From: Isotricha intestinalis
Lineage: Eukaryota > Ciliophora > Litostomatea > Vestibuliferida > Isotrichidae
DNA length: 64,000 nucleotides
Assembly: GCA_023807065.1 (NCBI GenBank)
Contig: JAJJLU010000331.1
Location: forward strand, 62,001-126,000
Direction of reading: 5' to 3'
This document shows positions 10,659-20,980 of the stretch, one piece after another. Numbering within the stretch: position 1 is the first letter of the stretch; each line of letters starts with the position of its first letter. Made by a program: the position numbers and the translations under genes. The notes beneath the pieces were generated by a model. That model was not told the DNA's origin and made no database searches. It saw nothing but the letters and a program-made list of their open reading frames with translations.

Positions 10659-11344
10659 TTTTTATTAAATCAATAAATAAAAATTAAAAAAAATTTATAC
10701 TTTTAACAAAATAATTGATATAATAAATAATAAAAACCTAACTATTTGGAATCAATTTATTGATTTTTATTTTTGAAAAACATTTTCAATATATGAAATT
10801 TCTCTCTTTTAATTGAGAATATGTTATTTTTTTTTTATCTCGATTAACTTTCTAAATGAATCAATTTTATCTTTAACATTCATCTCTTCTTATTTTATTA
10901 TTTATCATTTATATTATTTAAATATATTTTTTTCAATATTAATTTAATTTGTTTTTTTATTTCTTAAATTTATATTATAAATATTATTTTTTATTCTTTT
11001 TATATTATTATTTAGATTCAATAAATATATTAATAATTTCAAATAATAATAATCAATAAGAAAAATTAGTAATTAAAGATTTATTCCTGGAAGTTAATCT
11101 TCTATAAATTGTAGAAATATATAAATCACCAATAATATCAATCTCTAATATTGATAAAATAATAATCAATTCGAAATATTTAAACATAAAAATTTTTTAT
11201 TTGGTTTTTATATACATATAAAAGATTACTAAAAATATATTAAAATTTCATTTGTTCCTTTAAATATATAATTTATATTAAATATTAATAATAATAATAA
11301 AAAATTTGATTTATACCCTATTTCAAAAATTTATAAACAAAAAA
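10659..11344. other. Intergenic gap with one possible small ORF
   Basis: About 690 AT-rich bases separate the FIG4 start from the 3' end of the RRM gene, so this should contain the FIG4 promoter and the RRM 3' UTR. Apart from a 44-codon minus-strand ORF at 11053-11187, listed separately, I see no coding pattern or RNA gene. Confidence 0.4.
11053..11187 (-). CDS. Possible small ORF, 44 codons
   Basis: Reads ATG to TGA without interruption and starts MFKYFELIIILSILEID, continuing with DLYISTIYRRLTSRNK. The composition (Asp, Gly, Arg, Thr, Ser codons) is richer than the surrounding noncoding DNA, which is why I mention it. It has no recognised family. It could be a micropeptide, an exon of an unseen gene, or an eroded gene fragment; chance is also possible. 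Confidence 0.2.
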   Translation of the reverse strand: MFKYFELIIILSILEIDIIGDLYISTIYRRLTSRNKSLITNFSY

Positions 11345-12397
11345 TCATATCCCTAAATGTTCTCCATCATATTCTTCATAAATATCATTTAATAAATCAT
11401 TTTGATTAATATTACAATAATAATTGCATTGAAGAGAAATTTTCCATTTATCTTTAATATTATTTAAACAACATGATCTATATATATTTTCAACATCTTT
11501 AAAACCTTTTTGTAATTGAAAATCTTGATTTTCATTTCTATTATATAGTTTAAATAATTCAGGACAACTAGAAGAAGTAAAAGATTTATTATTCTTTTCA
11601 AAAATATTTTCATTAATAGTATTATTAATACCATTATTTGAGGATGAATTTGTATTTAAATTTGAATTTGAAATTAATGAATTATTCAATAAATTATGAT
11701 TATAATTTAAATTCTTATTATATAGAAAAAATGGGATAATATTTGGATTATTATTATATATATTTCCATTAGTATTATTATTATTTATATTTTGATTTTC
11801 ATTTTTTAATTTTGCAGACCTACAAATAATTTAAATATTTATATTTTACTTAATAGTAAGAATATGCTTCTTTAATATTTTTTGATTTGAACTGTTTAAA
11901 GCTTTTTGATAATCACTAAAATTAGCTAAATCTACAAATCCAAAACCTCTTGAATTTTTAGTCATAGAATCAAAAATAATTTTACTATTTAAAACAGATG
12001 GAAAATCAACTTTAAAAAAATTTTTTAATTGTTCATTATTAATATCTTTAGGAATATTTCCAACATAAATTGTGAATTTTTTATCATTTTGTTCTTGACT
12101 ATTATTATCTTTTTTCTTTGAAATTACTCTTTTTAAATGAAGAATTAAATTATTAATTTTTAATCCATTGTATTTTTCTAAAACAAAATCTGCAGTTTCT
12201 GGACAATCAAACTCAATAAAGCAGCAATTTTTAGGATTATCATTTTGTAAAATTCGAATTTTAATTGGATTTAAATTGATTGAATTTAATAATTGACAAA
12301 TATAGTTTTCATTCATCCAATTTTCTATGTTTCCCATCCAAAGAGTTCGAGATTGTTCCATAATATTTCCATTTAAAACTGGTTTTGATTGTTCCAT
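11345..12397 (-). CDS. Two-RRM RNA-binding protein, SECp43-like, spliced
   Basis: The gene has two exons (12397-11850 and 11819-11345) joined by a 30-nt intron, giving about 340 residues. RRM1 at about 18-92 has RNP2 LWMGNI and RNP1-like NCCFIEF; RRM2 at about 108-182 has RNP2 IYVGNI and RNP1 RGFGFVDL. The opening RTLWMGNIENWMNENYI closely follows the RTLWMGDLEPWMDENFI style of SECp43/TRNAU1AP, RBP45/47 and Nam8. SECp43 binds selenocysteine tRNA; RBP45/Nam8 relatives act in mRNA processing, so the exact function is open. Exon 2 encodes an Asn-rich linker and a short Cys-containing tail ending GEHLGI before TGA. The intron is required: exon 1 hits TAA immediately at the donor, and splicing restores a long open frame. 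Confidence 0.85.
11820..11849 (-). other. 30-nt spliceosomal intron in the RRM gene
   Basis: On the minus strand it begins GTAAAATATAA and ends TTTGTAG. Removing it joins ATT-AA to GTCTGCAAAA and reads through into the Asn-rich exon 2 with no stop. Confidence 0.85.
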
Positions 12398-12587
12398 TAA
12401 ATTATTTAATCTATTTATCGATTAAATTCTCAATATTATAATTAATATTAGGTGTAAAAACAATGTACAACAATATTTTATTTATTAACTCCAAAAATAA
12501 TAATAATAAATTTTAATGAAAATAAATTTTTTTTTATTTCAATTAATTAAAAACATAGTATAATTTAGAATGAATAAAATATAAAAA

Positions 12588-13487
12588 ATGAATAAAGGAT
12601 TTGATGAAAAATTAGATTTAGAAATACAAAATCAAAATACAAATAATTCAAATGCTCAAGAAAATTCATCATTAAAAAAAAAAAACAGAACACTTCAATT
12701 TTATAAATTTCTCTTTTATAGTATAAAACTAGAAATAAAATTTCATGAATTTATAGATTTAGTAAGATATACAAATCAAAGTGAAATAATATTATGGTTA
12801 TTATCAGTAATATTATATATTAATACTCCAAAAGATTTTCCAAAAATCAAAGATAAAAATGATAAAGTAGTAAAATACAAAAATACATTTATTTGGTTTC
12901 ATTTAATACATGTAGTAAGATCAATATTAGGATTTTATTTATGGAATAAATTACCAAAATCGTATCAATTAGTAGAAGCTTTAAAAGGAACACCAGATGA
13001 TAAATTATCAAAAACTTTATTTAATGATTTAATAAGAGAAACTGCTCATATTCATATAATTAAACCTATATCAGATCAAAAAATATTATTTTATATTTAT
13101 GTAGGATGTACTTTTTTTAATTTTGTAATAGATTTGATTGACTTTTTTGCAGTTTTAACAGGATTAAAAAATGCAACTTCAGATGCTAAAGTCGTTTTAT
13201 TAACATATTTAATAATTGCTTTCTTATATTGTGTTATAGATTTATCTTATTTTTTCTGGGGAGAAATGTTAAAATTACATTTTCCAATTCAGTATTTGGC
13301 TCCTATCCAAGAGGCTTTCCATGGAACTGTTAAGAAACTTTATAAAAGATTTAAAATATTAAAACCTAAAACTGATATTAAAGAAGAAGATAAAGTTCAA
13401 AATCAAGGTAATAATAATAATATTGAAGAAAATATTGAACAAAAATTACCTCAGATAAATGAAAAAATTACAGGGGATAATATGTGA
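12588..13487 (+). CDS. Multi-span membrane protein, unknown function
   Basis: A 299-residue protein with no family I can name. After a polar 35-residue N-terminus and an amphipathic segment, hydrophobic segments lie at about 65-80 (IILWLLSVILYI), 100-118 (FIWFHLIHVVRSILGFYLW), 166-190 (ILFYIYVGCTFFNFVIDLID) and 203-225 (VVLLTYLIIAFLYCVIDLSY), followed by a conserved-looking FWGEMLKLHFPIQY segment. The last 60 residues are charged and Asn/Glu-rich, probably cytosolic. Four transmembrane helices with both ends on the same side is the simplest reading. There is no signal peptide. It ends at TGA. A conserved protist membrane protein is likely because the hydrophobic core is not low complexity. 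Confidence 0.75.
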   Translation: MNKGFDEKLDLEIQNQNTNNSNAQENSSLKKKNRTLQFYKFLFYSIKLEIKFHEFIDLVRYTNQSEIILWLLSVILYINTPKDFPKIKDKNDKVVKYKNTFIWFHLIHVVRSILGFYLWNKLPKSYQLVEALKGTPDDKLSKTLFNDLIRETAHIHIIKPISDQKILFYIYVGCTFFNFVIDLIDFFAVLTGLKNATSDAKVVLLTYLIIAFLYCVIDLSYFFWGEMLKLHFPIQYLAPIQEAFHGTVKKLYKRFKILKPKTDIKEEDKVQNQGNNNNIEENIEQKLPQINEKITGDNM

Positions 13488-13859
13488 GAATGAAAACCTT
13501 CAAAAATTGGAAATAATATTAGTAGTGAGTAACAAAATAATAATATTAATGTTTAATCCTTTTAATAAGTGATAATTTTTTTTTCAATATTTTTTAATTA
13601 GATAATTTTTTTAAATGAAAAAGAATTTTTTATTAACATTATTTTTTTATTTTATATATTTATTTATTGAATAATCAATAATAAATGCATAATTAAATGT
13701 TTTATGTTCCATTTAACTGTAAACACCAATTGTTGATTTATTTTTCTTATTTAAATTAAAGCAATTTATATTAAATACATCATTTTAATTGATGAAAGCA
13801 ATTGAAATTTTTGCTGTAAATTTATTGTCTGTTTTATTATTATTAAGAAAAAATTAGAA

Positions 13860-14466
13860 TTTATAAAACATTAAGTATTTCATAGATAAGGAATTTTCAT
13901 TTTTAATCATAGTATTTAAATAGAATAAATCTTGATTATTATTGAAGCATATTATTATTTTTGATATCTAATTCTTAACTACTTTTTTTCCATTATTTTC
14001 AATTTATTTAATTATCTTAATTCTCCTATCAAATAATAAAAACATAATTAATTTAATTCATATAATTAAAAAGACATTTTTGATCATGCCATTCATCAAT
14101 TTTTAATATTTTATTTAATTAACATTTTTCTTTTTCCCAAGGGTAATTAAAATCTCCAAAAAGAAAAAACAAAGGCTTTAAAATATAGTTTTTATCAAAT
14201 AAACGTATTTATTGAAAAAAGACTTCTAATATATCAAAAAAAAAATGAAAAAAAATATAAAAACCTCCAATATGAATTTCAACTTATTGAATAAGCTATC
14301 TTTATTAATATTATGATAATAAATAAATGATTAATTATCTTGAAAAACTTTCTTCCTGAACAAAGAAAAAAATATTAATAAAAATGCTTGTTTATTGTTA
14401 ACTTTTTGTTTTCTTTCTTTGTTACATTTAATTTCAAATTCTAATTGTCTACCAGTTATTCATTTA
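13860..14466 (-). pseudogene. Eroded gene fragment with GDFN motif
   Basis: The 1042-base gap 13488-14529 holds minus-strand segments that look like protein but are broken by stops and a shift. The frame through 14280-14041 contains EIHIGGFYIFFHFFFD, then PLFFLFGDFNYPWEKEKC, a TAA, then KILKIDEWHDQKC and another TAA. A second frame just upstream (14466-14340) reads TGRQLEFEIKCNKERKQK. GDFN is a signature of endonuclease/exonuclease/phosphatase-fold enzymes, and residues such as W, H, C, P and G are too frequent for random AT-rich DNA. I infer a decayed copy of such an enzyme; downstream of about 14000 the signal fades into many stops. The family call is tentative. Confidence 0.35.
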
Positions 14467-14529
14467 ACTTTGAAATAATTATTATATTTGAAATAATGTT
14501 TTAATTTATGTTTTATATATTTTTTAAAA

Positions 14530-15705
14530 ATGGAATCTAAAACACAAGATTCTTTCATTAAGTTAATTAAAGGAAAAAAAACTAAAAAAGAAGATATTAT
14601 TTCATTTTTAAGAAATAATGATTTTGATATTAATGGTTTAGATAAACATGGATATAATCCTTTACATTATGCTATTAAATTAGAAAAACCTGAAATTGTA
14701 GATTTATTATTAAATATTCAATCTGAAAATGAAGAAGAAATGATTAATCATAGTGATCCAAATATTTTAACAAATGATTTAAAAAATCAAATTATAACTT
14801 CTCCTTTATTATTATCATTAATGCATACAGATGATTATGATAATTCAAGTAAAATTATAAAATTATTATTAAGAGCAGGAGCTGATTTAAATTATAAAGA
14901 TGAAGAAAATTGTACTTTTTTTTTAAGAGCTTGTGAAAAAGGAAGATTAGATATAATAAGTTATTTAATAGAAAAATATCCAAGATTAAAAAAAAACGAA
15001 GATGAAAATAATGAAGAACAAAAATTTAATATTAATAAAGAAGTAGGAAAAAATGGAAGTGGATTACATTTAGCAATTTTAGGAGGAAATGATGAAGTTA
15101 TATCATATTTATTAGAACAAGGAATTGATCTTGGAATACAAAATGAAAATGGAAACACAGTATTTCATTTATCTTTAATGGAAAATCAAATGAATACTTT
15201 TAAATTATTATTAGATTATCTTGTTGATAATAAAAATATTGATAATGATACTAAGAAAAAAATTTTAAATACTCAAAATAAAGATGGTAATACTATATTA
15301 CATGAATTAACTTTTGCTAAAACTACTGTTTTAATTAATATTGTTAAAAAATTACCAAATGAAATTTCTGTTAATGAAGATACTAAAAATAATGATGGAT
15401 ATAATTATATTGAATTAGGAGAACATTTAATTGAAATTGAAAAACAAAAAAAAGAACATCAACAAAAATTAAAAGAAGAATATAAAAAACAAAAAGAAGA
15501 GAAGAGAAAAAAAGAAATTGAAGATAATAAAAAATATGTTGAACAAAAAAAGAGATTTCAAGAACAAATGGAAAGACAAGAAGAAATTGGAAGACAATTA
15601 ATTAAATATAGAGGATTAATTTTTTTCATTGGGTTTATTATATTTATGGGAATTCTTTATGTTTTACTTACAAATGCAACAAAAAAGAAAGATACAATTA
15701 TTTAA
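14530..15705 (+). CDS. Ankyrin-repeat protein with C-terminal membrane anchor
   Basis: A 391-residue protein. Ankyrin repeats run from about residue 28 to 290, with clear units such as HGYNPLHYAIKLEKPEIVDLL (about 40-60), LLLRAGADLNYKDEE, GSGLHLAILGGNDEVISYLL and GNTVFHLSLMENQMNTFKLL; six or so can be counted. A highly charged coiled-coil follows (about 305-355, KEHQQKLKEEYKKQKEEKRK). It ends with one hydrophobic helix, GLIFFIGFIIFMGILYVLL (about 361-380), and a short lysine-containing tail, the arrangement of a tail-anchored protein of the ER, mitochondrion or other organelle. Partner unknown. Preceded by the eroded region 13860-14466 on the other strand. Confidence 0.85.
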   Translation: MESKTQDSFIKLIKGKKTKKEDIISFLRNNDFDINGLDKHGYNPLHYAIKLEKPEIVDLLLNIQSENEEEMINHSDPNILTNDLKNQIITSPLLLSLMHTDDYDNSSKIIKLLLRAGADLNYKDEENCTFFLRACEKGRLDIISYLIEKYPRLKKNEDENNEEQKFNINKEVGKNGSGLHLAILGGNDEVISYLLEQGIDLGIQNENGNTVFHLSLMENQMNTFKLLLDYLVDNKNIDNDTKKKILNTQNKDGNTILHELTFAKTTVLINIVKKLPNEISVNEDTKNNDGYNYIELGEHLIEIEKQKKEHQQKLKEEYKKQKEEKRKKEIEDNKKYVEQKKRFQEQMERQEEIGRQLIKYRGLIFFIGFIIFMGILYVLLTNATKKKDTII

Positions 15706-15876
15706 AAAATCATTTATTATTATTTAATATAAAAAATAAATAAAAAATCAATAATTTACACAAATTTTGTTTATTATTTATCATTAATAAATATTATTTA
15801 CTTTATAAAAATAATTCTATAATATTGTAATCAATCATTATATTCATGAATCAAATATTATTAAAGAAAAAAATAA

Positions 15877-16365
15877 AATACCAATAAAGAGAAGGAGATT
15901 ACAAAAAGAGAATTAAATTTAATTTTCAAATTTAATTCAATAAATAATAATATTGCAAATATAAATTATAAATATTCAAATAATAAAACTTGGAATAAAC
16001 TATCAAGTGGAAGAAAAGAAGAAGTAAATAATTATTCTTCTTTTAAAAATGTATATTTTCATGGAATGAAAATATTTCATTTTTAAATTGAAAAAAAATC
16101 ATGGATTTCTAAATATATATAATATTTTATGGAAAAAACAGTTAGATTATTTGAAAAAATATTTTAAATCTAAATAAAAGTAATTATTCTTCTTTAATAA
16201 TAGTGTATTAAAATAAATAGATTAGTTTCAAAATAATATCAATTTATATAATATATTAATAATAATAATCTTATTATTCGAAAAATTAATTTTCAAATTA
16301 ATTTTAAATATTCCCATGGAAATAATACTTCTTTAAGAAAACGTTCTGATTTAGAGGATTTATAA
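15877..16365 (+). pseudogene. Possible eroded gene remnant
   Basis: One frame stays open for 69 codons from 15877 to the TAA at 16084, with no starting ATG, and reads like protein (for example NNKTWNKLSSGRKEEVNNYS and KNVYFHGMKIF). The same frame then continues to 16365, interrupted by about nine TAA/TAG codons but no TGA, and closes with FKYSHGNNTSLRKRSDLEDL. Stops are fewer than expected for DNA this AT-rich. I infer a degraded coding sequence, but cannot exclude chance. The surrounding 785-base gap (15706-16490) otherwise shows only short AT-rich palindromes, the best a perfect 11-bp stem at 15910-15938. Confidence 0.25.
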
Positions 16366-16490
16366 GTTATAAATCAATTTCTTTAAAAAATTAATTTTTA
16401 TTTTAAAATATAAAATAAATATTATTTTTTCATAAATATTTTCCAGCAAATTTATAGGAACTTTATCATTTTGAATAAAAGAATTTTTTA

Positions 16491-17339
16491 TTATATACAA
16501 CATAGAAAATGATTTTTTTTATTATTTACTTTATATATTGTTTGAAAATTATTATTCTTTGTTTCAATAGTATAATCATTTTTAAAATTTGGATTTAAAA
16601 GATTTGTTTCATTATTATTATTTGTATTATTGAACTTATTATTTAATTTATTTTCTTCTTTTTCACTTAAAAAAAAATTTGGGATTTGAATTTTTTCAAT
16701 TTTATAATCTTTATATTTATCTCTTTTACTTTTAATTTCTAATTGAATTGCAGTTTGAATATTATTTCCTTTATTTTTATTTTCTCGAATTTTTAATTGA
16801 TTATTAGTATAGTTATTATTATGAATTTTATTTAATAAAGTTTCTTTCTTTTTTTTTGATTTTGAATTATTTTTATCATTAAGAGATGGATTAACGTTTA
16901 ATTTTTTTTCTTCTGCATTTTTATTAATATTTTTGAAATTTATTATATTTTTACTAGATCTTGATTCTTTAATATATGGATTAATTATTTTTTTTTTATT
17001 TTTCATTTTATTTACATCATTAATTATTTCTTCTATATTATTATTATCTTTATTATTTTCATTTACATTTTTAAGAAATTCAGAATTAATATTATTGCCA
17101 ATATATCCATTGATTTTCTTTTTATCTTTCTTAGTATTTTTATTTTCTATGTTTGTAAATTGTTTTTTAAAAGAATTCACAATAAATTTTTTAGGTTTTA
17201 TTAATTGATTATCAATGTTTTTTATAGAGTTATTCAAGAAATTTGTGTTTGTAAATTGAGATTTTTCAAATTTACTTTGAAATCTATTTTCCATATAATC
17301 ACTTCCAAATACTTTTTCTATTTGTTGTTCAGCGTTCAT
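16491..17339 (-). CDS. Asn/Lys-rich hypothetical protein
   Basis: A 282-residue protein I do not recognise. It begins MNAEQQIEKVFGSDYMENR, a non-repetitive stretch that looks like a conserved start, then becomes Asn/Lys-rich with predicted disorder over about residues 40-260. It ends KKNHFLCCI, with two adjacent cysteines near the C-terminus that could be lipid-modified, though the sequence does not match a standard CaaX box. No domain, signal peptide or membrane helix. The long frame in a genome this AT-rich supports a real gene. Confidence 0.6.
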   Translation of the reverse strand: MNAEQQIEKVFGSDYMENRFQSKFEKSQFTNTNFLNNSIKNIDNQLIKPKKFIVNSFKKQFTNIENKNTKKDKKKINGYIGNNINSEFLKNVNENNKDNNNIEEIINDVNKMKNKKKIINPYIKESRSSKNIINFKNINKNAEEKKLNVNPSLNDKNNSKSKKKKETLLNKIHNNNYTNNQLKIRENKNKGNNIQTAIQLEIKSKRDKYKDYKIEKIQIPNFFLSEKEENKLNNKFNNTNNNNETNLLNPNFKNDYTIETKNNNFQTIYKVNNKKNHFLCCI

Positions 17340-17779
17340 TAAATATTTTATATATATAATTAATATAATAATTTGTTTAATAGGACAATCAATTAAAAAT
17401 TAAAATTTAGATTATAAATGCTAAATAAATTTTAATTTAAAATTAAATAATTCTTCTGAAAAAATTTAAGTGTTTTTTAGATTTAATATTTTTCTTCAAA
17501 TCCTATATAAATCTTATTAAATTATTTATAGCCTTAAAAAAAAGGAAATTAACACATTTACAATATTTGATTTCATTAATTTAAATATATTCTCTAAATA
17601 TATATAAGTTTTCTATATCAAATTTATATCCTAATTAATAATAATGAAATTTTAAGAAAATATAATCATTTAAGTATTTTTAAAAAAATATAATAAAATA
17701 TAATAAGAATTAGACTTTTAAATTACTTTTATTTTAATGCAAAAATATTTTAACTTTTAAAAATATAAATATCAATTCT
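17340..17779. other. Intergenic gap upstream of the N/K-rich gene
   Basis: About 440 AT-rich bases between the 3' end of the RagA-type gene and the start of the next minus-strand gene. It should include that gene's promoter. I see no other structure. Confidence 0.4.
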
Positions 17780-18856
17780 CTAATTTTCTTCTTTTTGTTC
17801 ATCATCATTATTTTCCTTATTTTCATCTTTTCCATTTAATTTTTCTTCAAAAGTGTTTCTACATAAAGCAACATTTAATTTAATTAATTCCAAATTAGTA
17901 TTTTTACTATTAATAATAACCATAATATAAGTAGAACTAGTAAACTCATCTAAATAAGTAGTATAATTCCTAGTTTGAATAATCATAGATTCAAATCTTG
18001 AATTTGTAGTCATACAACTTAATTTAAATTTTTTAATTATATGAGAAATTTTTTCAAATCTTTGATCATCTTTAATCTCTTTATCAGTAAAAGAGCTAAG
18101 CAATAAAAATGTATTTTTTTCAAATAAAATAACTTCTTCAACACCACAAACTTGTGAAAAATTTTTTAAAGATTGTTTAATACTTTTTAAATTCATTGTT
18201 AATTCACTTACAATATTAGTCCATGCTTTATATAATGAAATTTCCCATATTGAAGTAGGAAAACATTGAATTTTAAAATTACCTGCTTTTTGTTCCAATT
18301 GGTTTTTTCTTTTATTAAATATTTCTACTCTTTTATTTTCTGATACTAAGTCCATTTTATGAACTAAAACAAATACTTTTGCTTCAGGAGAAAATTCAGT
18401 TAAAGCTTTTATACAACTATAAATTATATATATATTAATATATATAATTATAAATATTTTTTATAATTATATATATATTATTTAGTTATTATATATAATA
18501 TTTTACTTTTCAAAATATGTTATATCTTCTATATTTTCTTTATCATTCCTATTATTGAAATTTTCTGCTTCAATTACAAATATTAATACTTCAACTTTTG
18601 AAAAAATTGTTTCTCTTTTTGTTTCTAAATATTGTTTTATAAATTCTTCTTGTCCTCCACAATCTAATAAACTAAAAACTAAATTTCCCATAAATTTTAA
18701 TCTTGATTCTGAAACATCTTGAGTGCATCCTAATAGAAATGTATCTTTTGGTGCTTGATTTGCAAATATTATTGATCTCATTGATGTTTTTCCAACTGCT
18801 GCTTTTCCCATTAATAATATTTTAGAAAATTTTTGAGATAAATTCTTATTTGACAT
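17780..18856 (-). CDS. RRAGA: RagA/B-type (Gtr1) small GTPase, spliced
   Basis: Rag GTPases sit on the lysosome and relay amino-acid status to TORC1. Two exons (18856-18507 and 18416-17780) flank a 90-nt intron and give about 328 residues, close to the usual 313. Motifs: P-loop GKAAVGKT (17-24) followed by SMRSIIFAN as in RagA; switch II LLDCGGQEEF; the Rag-specific HKMD instead of NKXD (136-139), which is only complete after splicing. The C-terminal roadblock region is well kept, with TSIWEISLYKAW, VILFEKNTFLLLSS and RFEKISHIIKKFKLSC, all near-verbatim to RagA. This is the RagA/B and not the RagC/D member. A short Glu/Asn-rich tail ends it. Confidence 0.96.
18417..18506 (-). other. 90-nt intron in the RagA-type gene
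   Basis: On the minus strand it starts GTAAAATATTATA and ends AATTTATAG and is nearly pure A/T with (TA)n tracts. Joining GAA-AA to TTGTATAAAAGC gives ENCIKALTEF, matching the Rag family across the junction. Confidence 0.93.
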
Positions 18857-19009
18857 TTTTCTCTATTATTTTAAATGATTATATTATTTTTATTTATTTT
18901 ATTATTTTAATCATTTATTTTACTTATTAGGTTATTTGGAATTATAAATTTATTTTTAATTGTCTTTTTTATTTATTATTTTTATATTTATTTTTTAAAT
19001 TAGAAAAAA

Positions 19010-19435
19010 ATGAGTATTAGTGATAAACCTATATTAGTTGGATTTAAAAAAATTATTGAGTTTTCAGCTTATATTAAATTAGAAAGAAATGGAATTAAAA
19101 TTGAGAGCAAATTTCTTCAACAAAGTAATTTGGTTAATTTGAAAATTAATCATAATCAATATAAATATATTGATCAATCTATTAAAGAAATTGACGCGCT
19201 TGAAATTAGAAGTAAAAAAGGCGATATGATATTTCATTGTAATATTAAAGATATAATTAAAATCAATGATAAATTTATTTATGAAGGTAAATTAACTTTA
19301 ATAATTCAAATTAAAGAAGATAAAATTATTTTATTTATTTCAAAATCAACTAAAGAATTATTAGATGCTTTTATTTCTAAAATTACTGGTAAAACTCCAG
19401 AAACCAAAGATTTAAGTTCAAAAAATAAAAATGTA

Positions 19436-19472
<37 letters not shown>

Positions 19473-20902
19473 TATTATTGAAAAATAAAAGAAGATTTCA
19501 TGAACTTTATACTGCAAAACATAATAAAAATACTTATAATAATCCTAAAATGAGAATTGAAAGTAATAATTATAATAATGAAAAAGTCATTAATAATTTG
19601 TTATTTTTGAAAAATAAAAATGAAAAAAATAAAATTATTATTGATTTTCCTGATTATTTACTTTTTATCATTTTTGAATATTTAAGTAAAAAAATTTTAC
19701 TTTCTAAAGTTTCTTTATTAAATAAAGAATTAAAAAAATATTCTGATTCATATATTGATAGTTTAATAATAAGAGATGATACTCCAACAGAATCTTTTAA
19801 TAGAATAATTAATAGATTTAAAAATTTAAAAGATTTAACTTTTGGAAAAGCAAAAAATTTCAAAAATCAAAATTTAAAATACTTTAATTGCTCTTTACAT
19901 AATTTAGAAAGATTAGATATAAGTCAAATAGAAAATTTAAATGATCATTCAATTAAAACTTTATTTTCTAGAATGAAAGGAATAAAAGTTCAATCAATTA
20001 AATTAAATTATTTTTTAGAAAGCTTATATTCTGCTTTATTATATGCTAATCAATTTTTTAAAAATTTAAATGAATTAACTTTATATAGAAAACCTTTTTT
20101 ACAAGATGAAAAATATTTAAATGAAAAATTCATAAAATTTCCAAAATATTATCATATTAATTTATTTAAAACTATTTTAAATATATTAAATTCAAGGGAA
20201 CATAAATTAAAAATTTTAAATATTTTTGCTTTTTATATGCCAAATTTAAATGAAAATGATTTAATATTTAAAAATTTAATTGAACTTTCTTTTGATTTAT
20301 TAATGATAAATCATATTAAAAATTTAAAAATATTTTCAAATTGTGAAAATTTAATTTCTTTTAAAATTGGAGATATAATCATTAAAGATAATATGGCTAA
20401 AAATGAACCTGTTTTTCATTATATAAATTTAAATGAAATTAATCAACAATTAATTAATAATTTAAATGAACAAAATATTAATAATAATTTAAACCGAGAA
20501 ATTGATTTTGATAATGATTACATTGATATTTTCAGTAAAATTTTTTATAAAATGAAAAATTTAAAAAAAATTGAATTTGGTTCTTTTTTAACTGATGATT
20601 TATGTAAATTAATATCTATTTATTTATTAAATTTAGAAAAAGTAAATTTTTCAAGTAATTATATAACAGATGAAGGAATTAAATTAATTTTAATTTCATG
20701 TAAAAATATTAAAGATTTAAATTTAATGAATTGTTTAAAATTTTTAGGAAGTTGTTTCTTTGATATTCACCCACAAGATTTTCCAATAAATTTAAAAAAA
20801 GCCCAATTTTCAATTTCCACATATAATTATTATCATGTTATAAATTTCTTAAGATCTAAAGGAATAAAAGCCGAAAATTACATCAAAATAAAAAGTAACT
20901 AA
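19010..20902 (+). CDS. F-box and leucine-rich-repeat protein
   Basis: A 630-residue protein. Residues 1-130 form a β-rich domain I cannot name. An Asn tract at about 143-154 separates it from an F-box-like motif at about 208-245 (FPDYLLFIIFEYLSKKILLS followed by NKELKKYS), which in this family binds Skp1 in SCF ubiquitin ligases. From about 275 onward are irregular cysteine-containing leucine-rich repeats (for example NLKDLTFGKAKNFKNQNL, NLERLDISQIENLNDHSI, NLEKVNFSSNYITDEGIK), the usual substrate-binding part of FBXL proteins. The likely role is a substrate receptor; the target is unknown. The poly-Asn tract is an AAT microsatellite within the coding sequence. Only 78 bases separate it from the COMMD4 gene downstream. 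Confidence 0.8.
19435..19472 (+). repeat. In-frame AAT microsatellite encoding poly-Asn
   Basis: About twelve AAT triplets in the F-box/LRR gene, encoding an asparagine run between two domains. Copy number is likely to vary between alleles. Confidence 0.9.
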
Positions 20903-20980
20903 TTAATACAATCTATAAATAAAATATAAAAATTTAAAAAATTAAAAATATAAAATAATAAAATAAAATCATATTAAAAA

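Noticed and set aside
15910..15938. Perfect 11-bp inverted repeat with 7-nt loop
   Set aside because: Composed only of A/T apart from its ends; such palindromes are expected by chance at this composition, and no terminator or mobile element context exists.
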